Assembly (NCBI GenBank): GCA_023393525.1
Contig: JAEWKZ010000022.1
Location: forward strand, 31,234-95,233
Reading direction: 5' to 3'
Origin: Pseudomonadota bacterium
GTDB taxonomy: Bacteria > Desulfobacterota > Desulfovibrionia > Desulfovibrionales > Desulfomicrobiaceae
DNA: 64,000 nucleotides
The position numbers and the translations under genes are program-made. Under the pieces are notes generated by a model that ran no database searches, was not told the DNA's origin, and saw nothing but the letters and a program-made list of their open reading frames with translations. Shown piece after piece: positions 1 through 8,470 of the stretch. Positions within the stretch are counted from its first letter, which is position 1; every line of letters starts with the position of its first letter.

Positions 1-144
1 GCGTTTGGAGATGCGCATGAACGCCGTTCCAAGGCCCAGGGCCACGCCCAGAGCGATGCCCAGGGCCGAAACCTTGAGCGTCATCCACGCCGCCGGAAGA
101 AAATAGGGGAGATACTTGGGCAAAGCCGCAAAGTCGAAATACAT
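1..144 (-). CDS. Amino-acid ABC transporter permease, N-terminal part (runs off the window)
   Basis: The minus-strand frame starts at an ATG at 144-142 and runs off the left edge, giving about 48 residues beginning MYFDFAALPKYLPYFLPAAW and continuing into a hydrophobic stretch. The N-terminal 'FLPAAWMTLKVSALGIALG' pattern is typical of HisM/GlnP-type polar amino-acid permeases, which sit in the inner membrane and form the translocation channel. It lies directly downstream of the substrate-binding gene at 221-1006 on the same strand, so the two should form one operon. The family call rests on a short segment plus context. Confidence 0.75.
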   Translation of the reverse strand, partial: MYFDFAALPKYLPYFLPAAWMTLKVSALGIALGVALGLGTAFMRISKR

Positions 145-177
145 GCGAGTGTCCGGTTTCTTGAGGGTTGATACAGA

Positions 178-196
178 CCGGGGCGTTGCGCCCCGG
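178..196 (-). terminator. Intercistronic hairpin between binding-protein and permease genes
   Basis: A perfect 8-bp stem, CCGGGGCG/CGCCCCGG with a 3-base loop, lies between the binding-protein stop and the permease start. No clear T-tract follows, so it is better read as an attenuator or mRNA-stabilising hairpin. Such hairpins commonly raise binding protein over permease. A similar hairpin occupies the same place in the second ABC operon (59317-59344). Confidence 0.5.
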
Positions 197-220
197 CGCA
201 ATGTCGTCGCCGGGCGGCGG

Positions 221-1006
221 CTACTTCGAGGTGATGTCGATACTTAGCCACTTGACGCTCAAACGCGCCAGGGTGCCGTCTTCGCGCATGCCCTTGAGGA
301 TCTGGTCCACGGCCGCGAGAAGGGTGTCGTCATTGGTGTTGAAGGCTACGGCGATGTCCTCGCTGCGCAGGGGAGCGCCCAGGGGAGCGATCTCGAACCT
401 GCCGGAATTCAAGGCGTTCACGCCCACGACTCGGTCGGTGATAACGCCGTCCACCACGCCGTTCGACAGCTCGGTCAGCGTCTGGGTATCATCCTTGTAG
501 AGCTTGACCTCGCCCACGCCAAGCAGGGCCGCGTCGGCGGCAAAGGTTGTCCCCGTGACCACGCCCACGGTCCGCCCCCGCAGGTCTTCGGGAGAGGTAA
601 AAGGCGAATCCTTCATCACCATCATCTGCGCCCCGGAATAATAGTATGGCGTGGAGAAATTGACCACCTTGAGCCGGTCCTCGGTCACGGCCATGCTGCC
701 CAGGATGCCGTCGTACACGCCGGAGCGCAGTCCCTCGATAATGCCGCTCCACTCGGTGGTCACCGGCTTGAGGGTCACGCCCAACCGGGTGGCCACCTCG
801 CGGGCCACATCCACGTCAAATCCGACCAACTCATTGTTTTCGTTGAAAAAATTGAAAGGCGGATAGCCACCGCTCATGGCAAAACTGATCTCGCCTGCCT
901 TGCGCACACGTTCGAGGGAATCAACCTCCGTGTCGGAACAGGCAACGAGCCCAAGGAAAAGAAACGAAACCACCGCCCCAGCCAGCAAACGCACGCTGAT
1001 TTTCAT
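221..1006 (-). CDS. Amino-acid ABC transporter substrate-binding lipoprotein
   Basis: 261 residues of the family 3 solute-binding fold (SBP_bac_3). The N-terminus is a lipoprotein signal: basic MKISVRLL, a hydrophobic stretch, then the lipobox LVACS with the lipidated Cys near residue 23. The body has the family's GYPPFNF..GFDVDVAREVATRLG start and the GSMAVTEDRLKVVNFSTPYY hinge region. It should capture a polar amino acid in the periplasm and hand it to the permease encoded at 1-144. The ligand cannot be read from the sequence. The start ATG is preceded by CGGGAGTATGC. Confidence 0.88.
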   Translation of the reverse strand: MKISVRLLAGAVVSFLFLGLVACSDTEVDSLERVRKAGEISFAMSGGYPPFNFFNENNELVGFDVDVAREVATRLGVTLKPVTTEWSGIIEGLRSGVYDGILGSMAVTEDRLKVVNFSTPYYYSGAQMMVMKDSPFTSPEDLRGRTVGVVTGTTFAADAALLGVGEVKLYKDDTQTLTELSNGVVDGVITDRVVGVNALNSGRFEIAPLGAPLRSEDIAVAFNTNDDTLLAAVDQILKGMREDGTLARLSVKWLSIDITSK

Positions 1007-1404
1007 GCATACTCCCGTGTTTCAGTGAAATGAGACTTCTCCGGAAAGGAGAATCCAGGCACAACAGCCATTCGATTCTTGCGCGGCATGGTCATGATCT
1101 GAAGATCAGAATGCCTGCCGGAGATGACGAACAATGCCTGACGTCATGACGATCAACCCTGTCCTGCATCGTAAGAGCCAGTGCGATGTCGCTGCATTGC
1201 CGCATACGGCACGAAACATGTACCGCATCCGTACTAAACAAACACTATTGTGCCTTGCTGGACAAGGGGGGCAAGCGGGGATGATTCGGGTATGCGGACA
1301 TACCCTCTCCAAAAGCGGAGCAGGGCGTGCGACACAGGCATTTCGCTTGTGCCCGCGACGCTTCCCACGCTATGAGGTGCCCGACACCACTTTCAGGAGC
1401 ACCC
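1007..1404. other. Intergenic region without a convincing gene
   Basis: About 400 bp separates the divergently transcribed binding protein and the DinB-like gene. Open frames here are short and lack a plausible start or homology. The visible structure is an imperfect dyad at 1085-1115 (GGCAT..TGATCT GA AGATCA..ATGCC) and a small hairpin TTCTCC/GGAGAA near 1031-1049. Either could be an operator for one of the divergent genes. No confident promoter was identified. Confidence 0.4.
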
Positions 1405-1875
1405 ATGAACATCGACTGCGTCAACTACAAAGCCCGTATCGAGTCCTTCGGCATTCTCATGGCCGACAACGAGAGTCTGGCCGACATCCGCCTGGCCCCG
1501 GACAAATGGACCTTGAAGGAGATGGTTGCCCATCTCATCGATTCCGCGTCCAACAATCACCAGCGTTTCATCCGCCTGCAACTCGAAGCCGTGCTCGTTT
1601 TCCCGAAATACGACGCTGAGGAATGGAGAACCGCGACCCACATCACACCCTTCGACTATGCCACACTGGTCACCCTCTGGAAAACCTACAACGCCCTCCT
1701 CCTGCACCTGATCGAAAACATGAACCAGGCAACCCTGGGACACATCTGGAGACGGGACGACAAGGACATCTCCCTGGAAGCGCTGGTTCACGATTATTTC
1801 GCGCACATGGAACTGCACCGGGATCTGTTCATGGAGCGCGTGACCGAAATCGTGACCCTTCAGGGGAAAAAATGA
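1405..1875 (+). CDS. DinB-like domain protein
   Basis: 156 residues. The frame is open further upstream, but the ATG at 1405 is chosen because it is preceded by CAGGAGCACCC and the homology starts there. The sequence has the DinB/YfiT four-helix pattern: LAPDKWTLKEMVAHLIDS, then a conserved His-containing helix near the C-terminus (HDYFAHMELHRDLF). Members often bind a divalent metal through three His residues and act as thiol transferases or have unknown roles. No specific substrate can be given. It appears monocistronic or loosely coupled to the AhpD-like gene 98 bp downstream. Confidence 0.75.
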   Translation: MNIDCVNYKARIESFGILMADNESLADIRLAPDKWTLKEMVAHLIDSASNNHQRFIRLQLEAVLVFPKYDAEEWRTATHITPFDYATLVTLWKTYNALLLHLIENMNQATLGHIWRRDDKDISLEALVHDYFAHMELHRDLFMERVTEIVTLQGKK

Positions 1876-1973
1876 GCGATGCCGCGCACACCCCTGAACC
1901 CTGAAAACGCAATCCGAACACCTACCGCCAACCGCATGCGAAAGCGGGAGGCAATGGTCCTGCGGAGGAAACC

Positions 1974-2336
1974 ATGTCCGACCTGACCTTCACGAAGATC
2001 GAGCAGAGCATCAAGGACCGCAAGCGCCTGCACCTGGCGTTCCTGAAAAATGTGAAGACCTACACCCCGTTCCTGGAACTGGAGGCAAAAGCCTTCGCCG
2101 ACGGCGCCCTGAACCGGAAAACCAAGGAACTCATGGCCCTGTCCATCTCCATCGTCACCAAGTGCGAGCCGTGCATGGAATGGCACCTGGACCAGGCCAT
2201 GCGAACTGGCGCCACGGACCAGGAGATCTACGAGACCATCGACGTGGCCATCGAAATGGGCGGCGGCCAGGCCGGCGCCTACGCCCGCTTCGTGCTCAAG
2301 GCCATGGAGTATTTCAAGGGGAGGCGGGAGGAATGA
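1974..2336 (+). CDS. Carboxymuconolactone decarboxylase (AhpD-like) family protein
   Basis: 120 residues, a single CMD domain. The AhpD-type redox motif CxxC followed by an acidic residue and His is visible as CEPCMEWH, and the preceding KTKELMALSISIVTK helix is diagnostic. Members of this small-protein branch act as thiol-disulfide peroxidase partners or are uncharacterised. The size suits a peroxidase-like, not a decarboxylase, role. The start ATG follows GCGGAGGAAACC. It is the last intact gene before an AT-rich disrupted stretch. Confidence 0.85.
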   Translation: MSDLTFTKIEQSIKDRKRLHLAFLKNVKTYTPFLELEAKAFADGALNRKTKELMALSISIVTKCEPCMEWHLDQAMRTGATDQEIYETIDVAIEMGGGQAGAYARFVLKAMEYFKGRREE

Positions 2337-2492
2337 CGGGCCAGACCGTCGGAATCCGGCACCCAGGATTTCTGTGGCGGAAAGGAGAAATAGCTTGATG
2401 TTTTTCCGTCTCATATTACAGTTAGATATCAAAAAATTCAGTCCATTGAATTTATTAAATTTATCTCAAGATTTATGCATCATGACTGACAA

Positions 2493-2759
2493 TTGGACGG
2501 ACATAAACCATCAATTGGACGAACAACGGAAGTGGATATCATGCTGGAGTGCGGTGGAAGGATCGCGGGGGTAGAGGTCAAGGCGTCATCCACCGTGACC
2601 GGCGGTGATTTCAAAGGACTGCGCAAACTCCATCAGGCCGTGGAAAACCGTTTTGCGGCCGGTATCGTGGTGTACGACGGCGAGGCCGTCGTTCCCTTCG
2701 GGAGTCAGCTTTATGCCGTGCCGATATGTAGTCTACGGGATACAGAGCGGCCTTCGTAG
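2493..2759 (+). pseudogene. C-terminal remnant of a DUF4143 AAA ATPase
   Basis: From about 2520 the frame reads EVDIMLECGGRIAGVEVKAS and GGDFKGLRKL, then RFAAGIVVYDGEAVVPFG. This is the nuclease-like C-terminal end of AAA/DUF4143 ATPases, which are normally about 400 residues long. The AAA core and most of the DUF4143 domain are missing, and upstream sequence (2398-2490) is AT-rich and non-coding. The first residues (MDGHKPSIGRTT) look like out-of-frame sequence. I infer a deletion remnant, probably not expressed as a functional protein. Confidence 0.7.
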
Positions 2760-2873
2760 CAATATAATTAAAATGAATAAATTCAGTCAACAATATAACA
2801 ATTCAATATTTGATATATATTTTAAAAACGTGATTATTGACTTTTTATAGATACTCAAGAACAGATAATAACA

Positions 2874-3146
2874 ATGAAACAGAGCAAAATAAAAATTTTC
2901 CAGACCGCTGATGGTCAAGTGCGGATTGAGGTGACACTGGAACATGACACAGTGTGGCTCGCGCAGGAACAGATGGCACTGCTCTTCGATGTGCGAAAAT
3001 CGGCAATCTCCAAACACCTGAAGAATATCTATGTCAGCGGAGAACTTGAGCACTCGGCAACTGTTTCCAAAATGGAAACAGTTCGAATGGAAGGCCTGCG
3101 CCAAGTAAGCCGTCAGATCGAGTATTACAATTCAAATTGTTCATAA
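2874..3146 (+). pseudogene. Truncated RhuM-family (virulence RhuM) gene
   Basis: 90 residues beginning KIFQTADGQVRIEV and VWLAQEQMALLFDV, then the winged-helix-like SAISKHLKNIYVSGEL. This is the N-terminal third of RhuM family proteins, which usually exceed 300 residues. Homology ends at VSRQIEYYN where the family continues into LDVI, and the frame stops after four unrelated residues. The breakpoint lies exactly against the terminator of the convergent polyamine operon, so the rest was probably deleted. RhuM genes often travel with toxin or defence genes, and the low GC here fits foreign origin. Confidence 0.75.
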
Positions 3147-3186
3147 AAAAAGCGGAAACCCGAATAATCCGGACTCCCGCTTTTTG
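3144..3186 (-). terminator. Rho-independent terminator of the polyamine operon
   Basis: The stem AAAAAGCGG/CCGCTTTTT with an inner CCCG/CGG pairing is flanked by A-rich sequence on the left and T-rich sequence on the right, so it can act in both directions. It lies 20 bp past the decarboxylase stop and touches the end of the broken RhuM gene. Confidence 0.75.
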
Positions 3187-3205
3187 TTCCATTTTCCAAA
3201 GGCCT

Positions 3206-4375
3206 TCAGGACAACCGGCCCTTGAAATCCTCGTAGCCGAAGCTCCTCACCACCCGCATGGAACCGTCCTCGGGTTCGAAGACCGCGATGCTTGGGAGCT
3301 GGATGCCGTTGAAGGTGTTGGTCTTGACCATGGAGTAATGGGCCATGTCCGTGAAGACCAGGCGGTCGCCGGGGACCAGCGGTTTGTCGAAGGAGTATTC
3401 CCCGGCCACGTCGCCGGCCAGGCAGGATTGGCCGCCCAGGCGGCAGGTCCAGGGCTTTTCGCCGGGTAGGCCGGAGTCGACGATGTGCGGGCGGTACGGC
3501 ATTTCCAGCACGTCGGGCATGTGCGCCGGGACCGAGGTGTCGAGGATGACGATGGGCATGTCGGCCTGCGTCACGTCGAGGACGGTGGAAACCAGATAAC
3601 CCGTGTTCAGAGCCACGGCCTCGCCGGGTTCCAGATAGACCTGCACGCCGTGGCGCTCTTTGAACTCGTTTATGAGTCGGCACAACAGGTCCACGTCGTA
3701 ATCGGGGCGGGTGATGTGGTGGCCGCCGCCGAAGTTGACGTACTGCATGCGCGGGAAGAACTCGCCAAAACCCTTCTCGGCGGCGGCGATGGTGCGCTCC
3801 AGGCAGTCGGAATTCTGCTCGCACAGGTTGTGCCAGTGCAGGCCCGTCACCCCGTCCAGCAGGTCGGGACGGAAGTCCCTGCGCCGGATGCCCAGGCGCG
3901 ACCCCGGCGAGCACGGATCGTAGATGGGCACAGCTCCTTCCGAATGCTCGGGGTTGATGCGCACGCCAAGCTCGATCTCGCGTCCCAGACGCGCCGCCTC
4001 GGTGGCGACAAGTCCCCGGAATTTTTCCAGCTGTCCGAAGGAATTGAAGACGATATGGTCGGCCGTGGTGCACAGGTCGAAGATGTCGGCCTGGGAAAAG
4101 CCCGCCGCGAAGGCGTGCACCTCGCGCGTGAACTCTTCGCGGCCGAGCCTGGCCTCATGGGGCGAACTGGCGCAGACTCCGTCCAGCACCTGGCGCAGGA
4201 CCGGGAAGATGCTCCACATGGCAAAGCCTTTCAGCGCGAGCAGAATCTTGCACCCGGTGCGTTCCTTGACCTGAGCCAACACGTCCAGATTGCGCCGGAT
4301 CAGCCCCAGATCGACCACGAAGGACGGCGTGGCGACCTGCCTGGCATCAAAGCGGTACGCGGTGCGTCCGTCCAT
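3206..4375 (-). CDS. nspC: Carboxy(nor)spermidine decarboxylase
   Basis: 389 residues of the fold III PLP-dependent decarboxylase family (alanine-racemase-like barrel). It removes CO2 from carboxyspermidine or carboxynorspermidine to give the triamine. The PLP lysine is in ILLALKGFAMW (about residue 45). The family motifs HWHNLCEQNSD, NFGGGHHITRPDYD, YLEPGEA and CLAGDVAGEYSFD are all present. The frame is open further upstream, but ATG 4375 is chosen because it overlaps the preceding stop (ATGA), meaning translational coupling to the dehydrogenase. It is the last gene of the polyamine operon. Confidence 0.93.
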   Translation of the reverse strand: MDGRTAYRFDARQVATPSFVVDLGLIRRNLDVLAQVKERTGCKILLALKGFAMWSIFPVLRQVLDGVCASSPHEARLGREEFTREVHAFAAGFSQADIFDLCTTADHIVFNSFGQLEKFRGLVATEAARLGREIELGVRINPEHSEGAVPIYDPCSPGSRLGIRRRDFRPDLLDGVTGLHWHNLCEQNSDCLERTIAAAEKGFGEFFPRMQYVNFGGGHHITRPDYDVDLLCRLINEFKERHGVQVYLEPGEAVALNTGYLVSTVLDVTQADMPIVILDTSVPAHMPDVLEMPYRPHIVDSGLPGEKPWTCRLGGQSCLAGDVAGEYSFDKPLVPGDRLVFTDMAHYSMVKTNTFNGIQLPSIAVFEPEDGSMRVVRSFGYEDFKGRLS

Positions 4376-5565
4376 CACAGGTCGACCACCACCCAGGGCA
4401 GACCGTGGATGTTCAGCTTTTCCATGAACGGATCCGGGTCGAGCTGTTCCATGTTGAAAACGCCCTCGCCGCGCCATTTGCCGGTCAGCATCATCATGGC
4501 CCCGATCATGGCCGGCACGCCCGTGGTGTAGGAGATGGCCTGGGAGCCGACCTCGCGGTAGGCCTCCTCGTGGCTGCAAATATTATAGATATAGGCCTTG
4601 CGCTCCTTGCCGTCCTTGACGCCCTTCATGACGCAGCCGATGCAGGTCCGGCCTTTGGTCAGGGGCCCCAGGGATCCGGGCTCGGGCAGCACGGACTTCA
4701 GGAATTGCAGGGGCACGATCTTCTGGCCCTTGTAGTCCACGGGCTCGATGGAGGTCATGCCGATATTTTCCAGCACCTTCAGGTGGTTGAGATAGTTCTG
4801 GGAGAAGGTCATCCAGAAGCGGGCGCGCTTCAGGCCGCGGATGTTCCGGACCAGGGATTCGAGCTCCTCGTGGTACATGAGGTAGCAGTCCTTGGGGCCG
4901 ATGCCCTCGGGGAAGTCGTAGCTCATGCGCCAGGACAAAGGATCGGTCTCGACCCACTCGCCCCGCTCCCAATAGCGGCCGCGTTGGGTTATCTCGCGGA
5001 TGTTGATCTCGGGGTTGAAGTTGGTGGCGAAGGGCTGGCCGTGGTCGCCCGCGTTGCAGTCGATGATGTCCAGTTCATGGATCTCGTCGAAAAGATGCTT
5101 CTGGGCGTAGGCGCAGTACACGTTGGTCACCCCGGGATCGAAGCCGGAGCCCAGGAGCGCCATGAGCCCCTTCTCCTTGAAGCGGTCCTGGTAGGCCCAC
5201 TGCCACTTGTATTCGAACTTGGCCTCGTCGAGGGGCTCGTAGTTGGCCGTGTCCAGGTAATCGACGCCGGTTTCGAGGCAGGCATCCATGAGCGCAAGGT
5301 CCTGGTAGGGCAGGGCCACGTTCAGGACCAGCTTGGGCTGGAACTTCTTGATGAGAGCCACGGTCTCGGCCACGTTGTCGGCGTCCAGGGCGGCCGTCTG
5401 GATGGCGCGGCCCGTACGTTCCTTGACCGACGCGGCAATGGCGTCGCACTTGGACTTGGTCCGGCTGGCCAGCATGATCTCGCTGAAGACCTCGGGAACC
5501 TGGGCGCACTTGTGGGCGACCACATGGCCGACGCCGCCGGCGCCGATAATGAGCACTTTGGACAT
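4375..5565 (-). CDS. Carboxy(nor)spermidine dehydrogenase (saccharopine dehydrogenase-like)
   Basis: 396 residues with an N-terminal Rossmann motif VLIIGAGGVGHVVAHKCA and the saccharopine-dehydrogenase-like body (GSGFDPGVTNVYCAYA, DCNAGDHG). The enzyme condenses putrescine or diaminopropane with aspartate semialdehyde, using NAD(P)H, to give the carboxylated triamine that NspC decarboxylates. It is flanked by arginine decarboxylase (30-bp gap) and nspC (4-bp overlap). That order is the bacterial alternative spermidine pathway, independent of S-adenosylmethionine decarboxylase. Confidence 0.92.
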   Translation of the reverse strand: MSKVLIIGAGGVGHVVAHKCAQVPEVFSEIMLASRTKSKCDAIAASVKERTGRAIQTAALDADNVAETVALIKKFQPKLVLNVALPYQDLALMDACLETGVDYLDTANYEPLDEAKFEYKWQWAYQDRFKEKGLMALLGSGFDPGVTNVYCAYAQKHLFDEIHELDIIDCNAGDHGQPFATNFNPEINIREITQRGRYWERGEWVETDPLSWRMSYDFPEGIGPKDCYLMYHEELESLVRNIRGLKRARFWMTFSQNYLNHLKVLENIGMTSIEPVDYKGQKIVPLQFLKSVLPEPGSLGPLTKGRTCIGCVMKGVKDGKERKAYIYNICSHEEAYREVGSQAISYTTGVPAMIGAMMMLTGKWRGEGVFNMEQLDPDPFMEKLNIHGLPWVVVDL

Positions 5566-5595
5566 GGCACTCCTCCTTGAAAAGGCGTTTTTAAA

Positions 5596-7563
5596 TTACA
5601 ATCCGCTCGATAGTCCGGCCTGGCAGGCATCGGGATTCTCGCAGTCCCGGCCCACATTCAGATACGTGTATCCACGCATGCCCCGTTCATAGGCGCGCAT
5701 GATCATGAAGCGCTCCTGGGGGCTGATCTTGCCTGTGCGTACGCCCTGCTCCGCCACCTTGCGGAAATTCTCCAGAACCTGCTTGGGCTCGAATTCGACA
5801 TAGGACAGCACGTCGGCCACGCTGTCGCCCTCCAGCTCGCGGATGAAATCGTAGGTGCCGTCCTCGTTGATGCGCACGCTGACCACGTTGGTGTCGCCGA
5901 AGAGGTTGTGCAGATCACCCAGGGTCTCCTGATAGGCCCCGACCAGAAACGCGCCCAGGTAGTAGGGCTCGCAGGGCTTGACCGCGTGCAGCTCAAGCAC
6001 CCGCTTGACGCCGTGGATGTCGATGAAGCTGTCCAGCTTGCCGTCGCTGTCGCAGGTGATGTCGGCCAGGATGGCCTGCTCTTCGGGGCACTCGTCCAAG
6101 CGGTGCACGGGCATGATCGGAAAGAGGTGGCCGATGGCCCAGGCGTCGGGCAGGGACTGAAACACGCTCATGTTGCAGTAGTAGATGCTGGCCAGGGCCA
6201 GGTCCACGTCCTTGAGGGCCGAGGGCGGATTCTTCATCTCGGGCAGCTTCTCGGCGATGTTGCGGATCACGGCCCAGAAGATGGTGTCGCTCATGGCGCG
6301 CTGACGCAGGCTGCACTGGCCGAGGCGGAAGAGCTGGCGCATCTGGTCGCGGTAATAGATGGCGTCGTTGTAGCACTCCTGAAGGTTCTTGAGCGAGAGC
6401 GAGTTGTAGACCTCAAGCAGATTGTGGATGGCCTCGGGGTCTTCCTCGTCCAGGGTCTGGGGCACGGTGCGCGTCTCCAGACGGCTGACGTCCAGGACGT
6501 TGAAGAGCAGCACCGAATAATAGGCCACCGTGGCCCGGCCGGATTCGGTGATGATGTGCGGGTGGGGCAGCTCGTGCTCGTCCACCGTGGCCATGACCGA
6601 CTCGACGATGTCCGTGCAGTATTCCTCCAGGGAATAGTTGCGGCTGCTGGCGTAATTGGTGTGCGACCCGTCGTAGTCCACGGCCAGGCCGCCGCCCAGG
6701 TCCAGAAAGCCCATGGCGCAGCCTTCCTTGGCCAGCTCGGCGTACATGCGCGCGGCCTCGTGCACGGCGGTGCGGATGTCGCGGATATTGGGGATCTGGG
6801 AACCCAGGTGGAAATGCAGCAGCTGCACGCAATCGAGCATGTTCTGGGAGCGCAGCAGGTCCAGCACGTCCACGACCTCGGCCGTGGACAGGCCGAAGAT
6901 GGACAGGTCGCCCGCCGATTCGGCCCAGTGTCCGCCCGCCTGGGTGGAAACCTTGATGCGCACGCCGATGCGCGGCTTGATGCCCAGCGCCTTGGCCCGG
7001 TCGAGGATAAGCGGCAGTTCGCTCGGCATTTCAAGCACCAGAAAGCACAGGAAACCCATTTTGCAGGCGTACAGGGCCAGGTCGATGTAATCCTGATCCT
7101 TGTAGCCGTTGCAGACCAGGCAGGCCTTGGGATTTTTCAGAAAGGACAGCGCCGCGATCAGTTCGGCCTTGCTGCCGACCTCGTAACCGTGGTTGTAGCG
7201 GTCCCCGACCTTGGCGATCTCTTCCAGGACCTGCTGCTGCTGGTTGACCTTGACCGGGTAGACGCCGCGAAATTCGGCCTTGTACTCAAGTTCCTTGATG
7301 GCCTTGGCAAAGGAGTCGTGAAGCAGGGAAATCTGGGCGTCGAGGAGGTTCTCGATGCGCAGCAGGACCGGCAGTCCCAGTCCGCGCTCCTGCAGTCCGC
7401 TTATAATGGAAGGGATCGGTACGCAGACATCCTTGCCGGGAAAGGGCGTGATGCCGAGCTTTCCGTCAGGGGTGACCTTGAAGTAGCCGCCGCCCCAGTT
7501 GTCCACGCCGTAGAGTTCCACGGAACGGTCCACAGTCCATTTTTCGAGATTCCGAGATCGCAT
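5596..7563 (-). CDS. speA: Biosynthetic arginine decarboxylase
   Basis: 655 residues, the usual length for SpeA. It decarboxylates arginine to agmatine, the first step towards putrescine. The PLP lysine motif YPVKVNQQQQVLEEI is at about residue 100, followed by DLGGGLAVDYDGS and the C-terminal ITCDSDGKLDSFID segment typical of SpeA. The longer frame begins at 7626, but ATG 7563 is preceded by GGAGGGTTTTG and matches the family N-terminus (MRSRNLEKWTVDRSVELYGVDNW). It heads the operon. The agmatine-to-putrescine enzymes are not in this window. Confidence 0.95.
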   Translation of the reverse strand: MRSRNLEKWTVDRSVELYGVDNWGGGYFKVTPDGKLGITPFPGKDVCVPIPSIISGLQERGLGLPVLLRIENLLDAQISLLHDSFAKAIKELEYKAEFRGVYPVKVNQQQQVLEEIAKVGDRYNHGYEVGSKAELIAALSFLKNPKACLVCNGYKDQDYIDLALYACKMGFLCFLVLEMPSELPLILDRAKALGIKPRIGVRIKVSTQAGGHWAESAGDLSIFGLSTAEVVDVLDLLRSQNMLDCVQLLHFHLGSQIPNIRDIRTAVHEAARMYAELAKEGCAMGFLDLGGGLAVDYDGSHTNYASSRNYSLEEYCTDIVESVMATVDEHELPHPHIITESGRATVAYYSVLLFNVLDVSRLETRTVPQTLDEEDPEAIHNLLEVYNSLSLKNLQECYNDAIYYRDQMRQLFRLGQCSLRQRAMSDTIFWAVIRNIAEKLPEMKNPPSALKDVDLALASIYYCNMSVFQSLPDAWAIGHLFPIMPVHRLDECPEEQAILADITCDSDGKLDSFIDIHGVKRVLELHAVKPCEPYYLGAFLVGAYQETLGDLHNLFGDTNVVSVRINEDGTYDFIRELEGDSVADVLSYVEFEPKQVLENFRKVAEQGVRTGKISPQERFMIMRAYERGMRGYTYLNVGRDCENPDACQAGLSSGL

Positions 7564-7896
7564 CAAAACCCTCCGCCATCGCGCCTGTAATGAAGTGACT
7601 GCAAAAACCGGCCATGCCATTCCCAACTATTTGAAAGAAATGGATTTCCGGTTTGAGAAAATTGACCGTGCCCGGCGTTTATCCGTCTTTTCGCAGCGGT
7701 GACCGCAACCTGCGGCCCAGGCTGGAATCCGGGCCAGCGCCCCCCTCTAAACAGCCGGGGGCAAGCCGTCAATAAATCTTGTGCCGCGCTGGCCGCCCGT
7801 GTGCTTCCGCCCGAGTGGGCGCCAAAAAATTCGACTTTGCCTTGGGCGCGGGCTTGGGCTATCTGCCATGTTCCACTTCACGCGCAGGAGAACGCA
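7564..7896. other. Divergent intergenic region (speA / mntP)
   Basis: 333 bp between the divergent speA and mntP starts. It must contain both promoters but I could not place either with confidence. I looked for a yybP-ykoY manganese riboswitch in front of mntP and did not see its conserved core. Open frames here are upstream extensions of mntP without good starts. Confidence 0.4.
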
Positions 7897-8457
7897 ATGC
7901 CATTTTTCGAAATTCTGGCCGTGGCCGCCGCCCTGGCCATGGACGCCTTCGCCGTGGCCATCGCCTCGGGCGTGGCGCTCAAAGCCGTGACCGGCAGGCA
8001 GACCTTCCGGCTGGCCTGGCATTTCGGCCTGTTCCAGGCCGGGATGCCGATCATCGGCTGGTTCGGCGGCATCCTCGTGCGCGACTATTTCCTGCGCTTC
8101 GGCCACTGGATCGCCTTTACCCTGCTCCTCTATATCGGAGGACACATGCTCTGGGAAGGGCTGAGCAAGAACGAAGACGACGTCTGCCAGGACCCGACCG
8201 CAGGCTCAAGGCTGATCATGCTCTCCGTGGCCACCAGCATCGACGCCCTGGCCGTGGGCTTCACCATGGCCATGCTCGGCATGTCGATCTGGTTCCCGGC
8301 CCTGGTCATCGGCGTGGTGGCCCTGCTCTTCACCGCCGCCGGCATGCACATGGGCAGATTCCTGGGCTGCCGCACCCGCCTGGGGCACTACGCCGAAGTA
8401 CTCGGAGGCCTGGTGCTCATGGGCATCGGGGGCAAGATATTGTGGCAGGGGATGTGA
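7897..8457 (+). CDS. mntP: Manganese efflux pump MntP
   Basis: 186 residues, six predicted membrane helices. It contains two DUF204 repeats, each with the signature acidic motif: ALAMDAFAVAIASG near the N-terminus and SVATSIDALAVGFTMA in the second half. The protein exports Mn(II) across the inner membrane. ATG 7897 is chosen over upstream starts because GCAGGAG lies 7 bp before it and the homology begins with PFFEILAVAAALAMD. It converges on the unknown gene at 8471-9055 with a 13-bp gap. Confidence 0.92.
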   Translation: MPFFEILAVAAALAMDAFAVAIASGVALKAVTGRQTFRLAWHFGLFQAGMPIIGWFGGILVRDYFLRFGHWIAFTLLLYIGGHMLWEGLSKNEDDVCQDPTAGSRLIMLSVATSIDALAVGFTMAMLGMSIWFPALVIGVVALLFTAAGMHMGRFLGCRTRLGHYAEVLGGLVLMGIGGKILWQGM

Positions 8458-8470
8458 AAAAGAAGGAGAA

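Noticed and set aside
7681..7896. yybP-ykoY manganese riboswitch upstream of mntP
   Set aside because: The conserved core loops could not be found by inspection.
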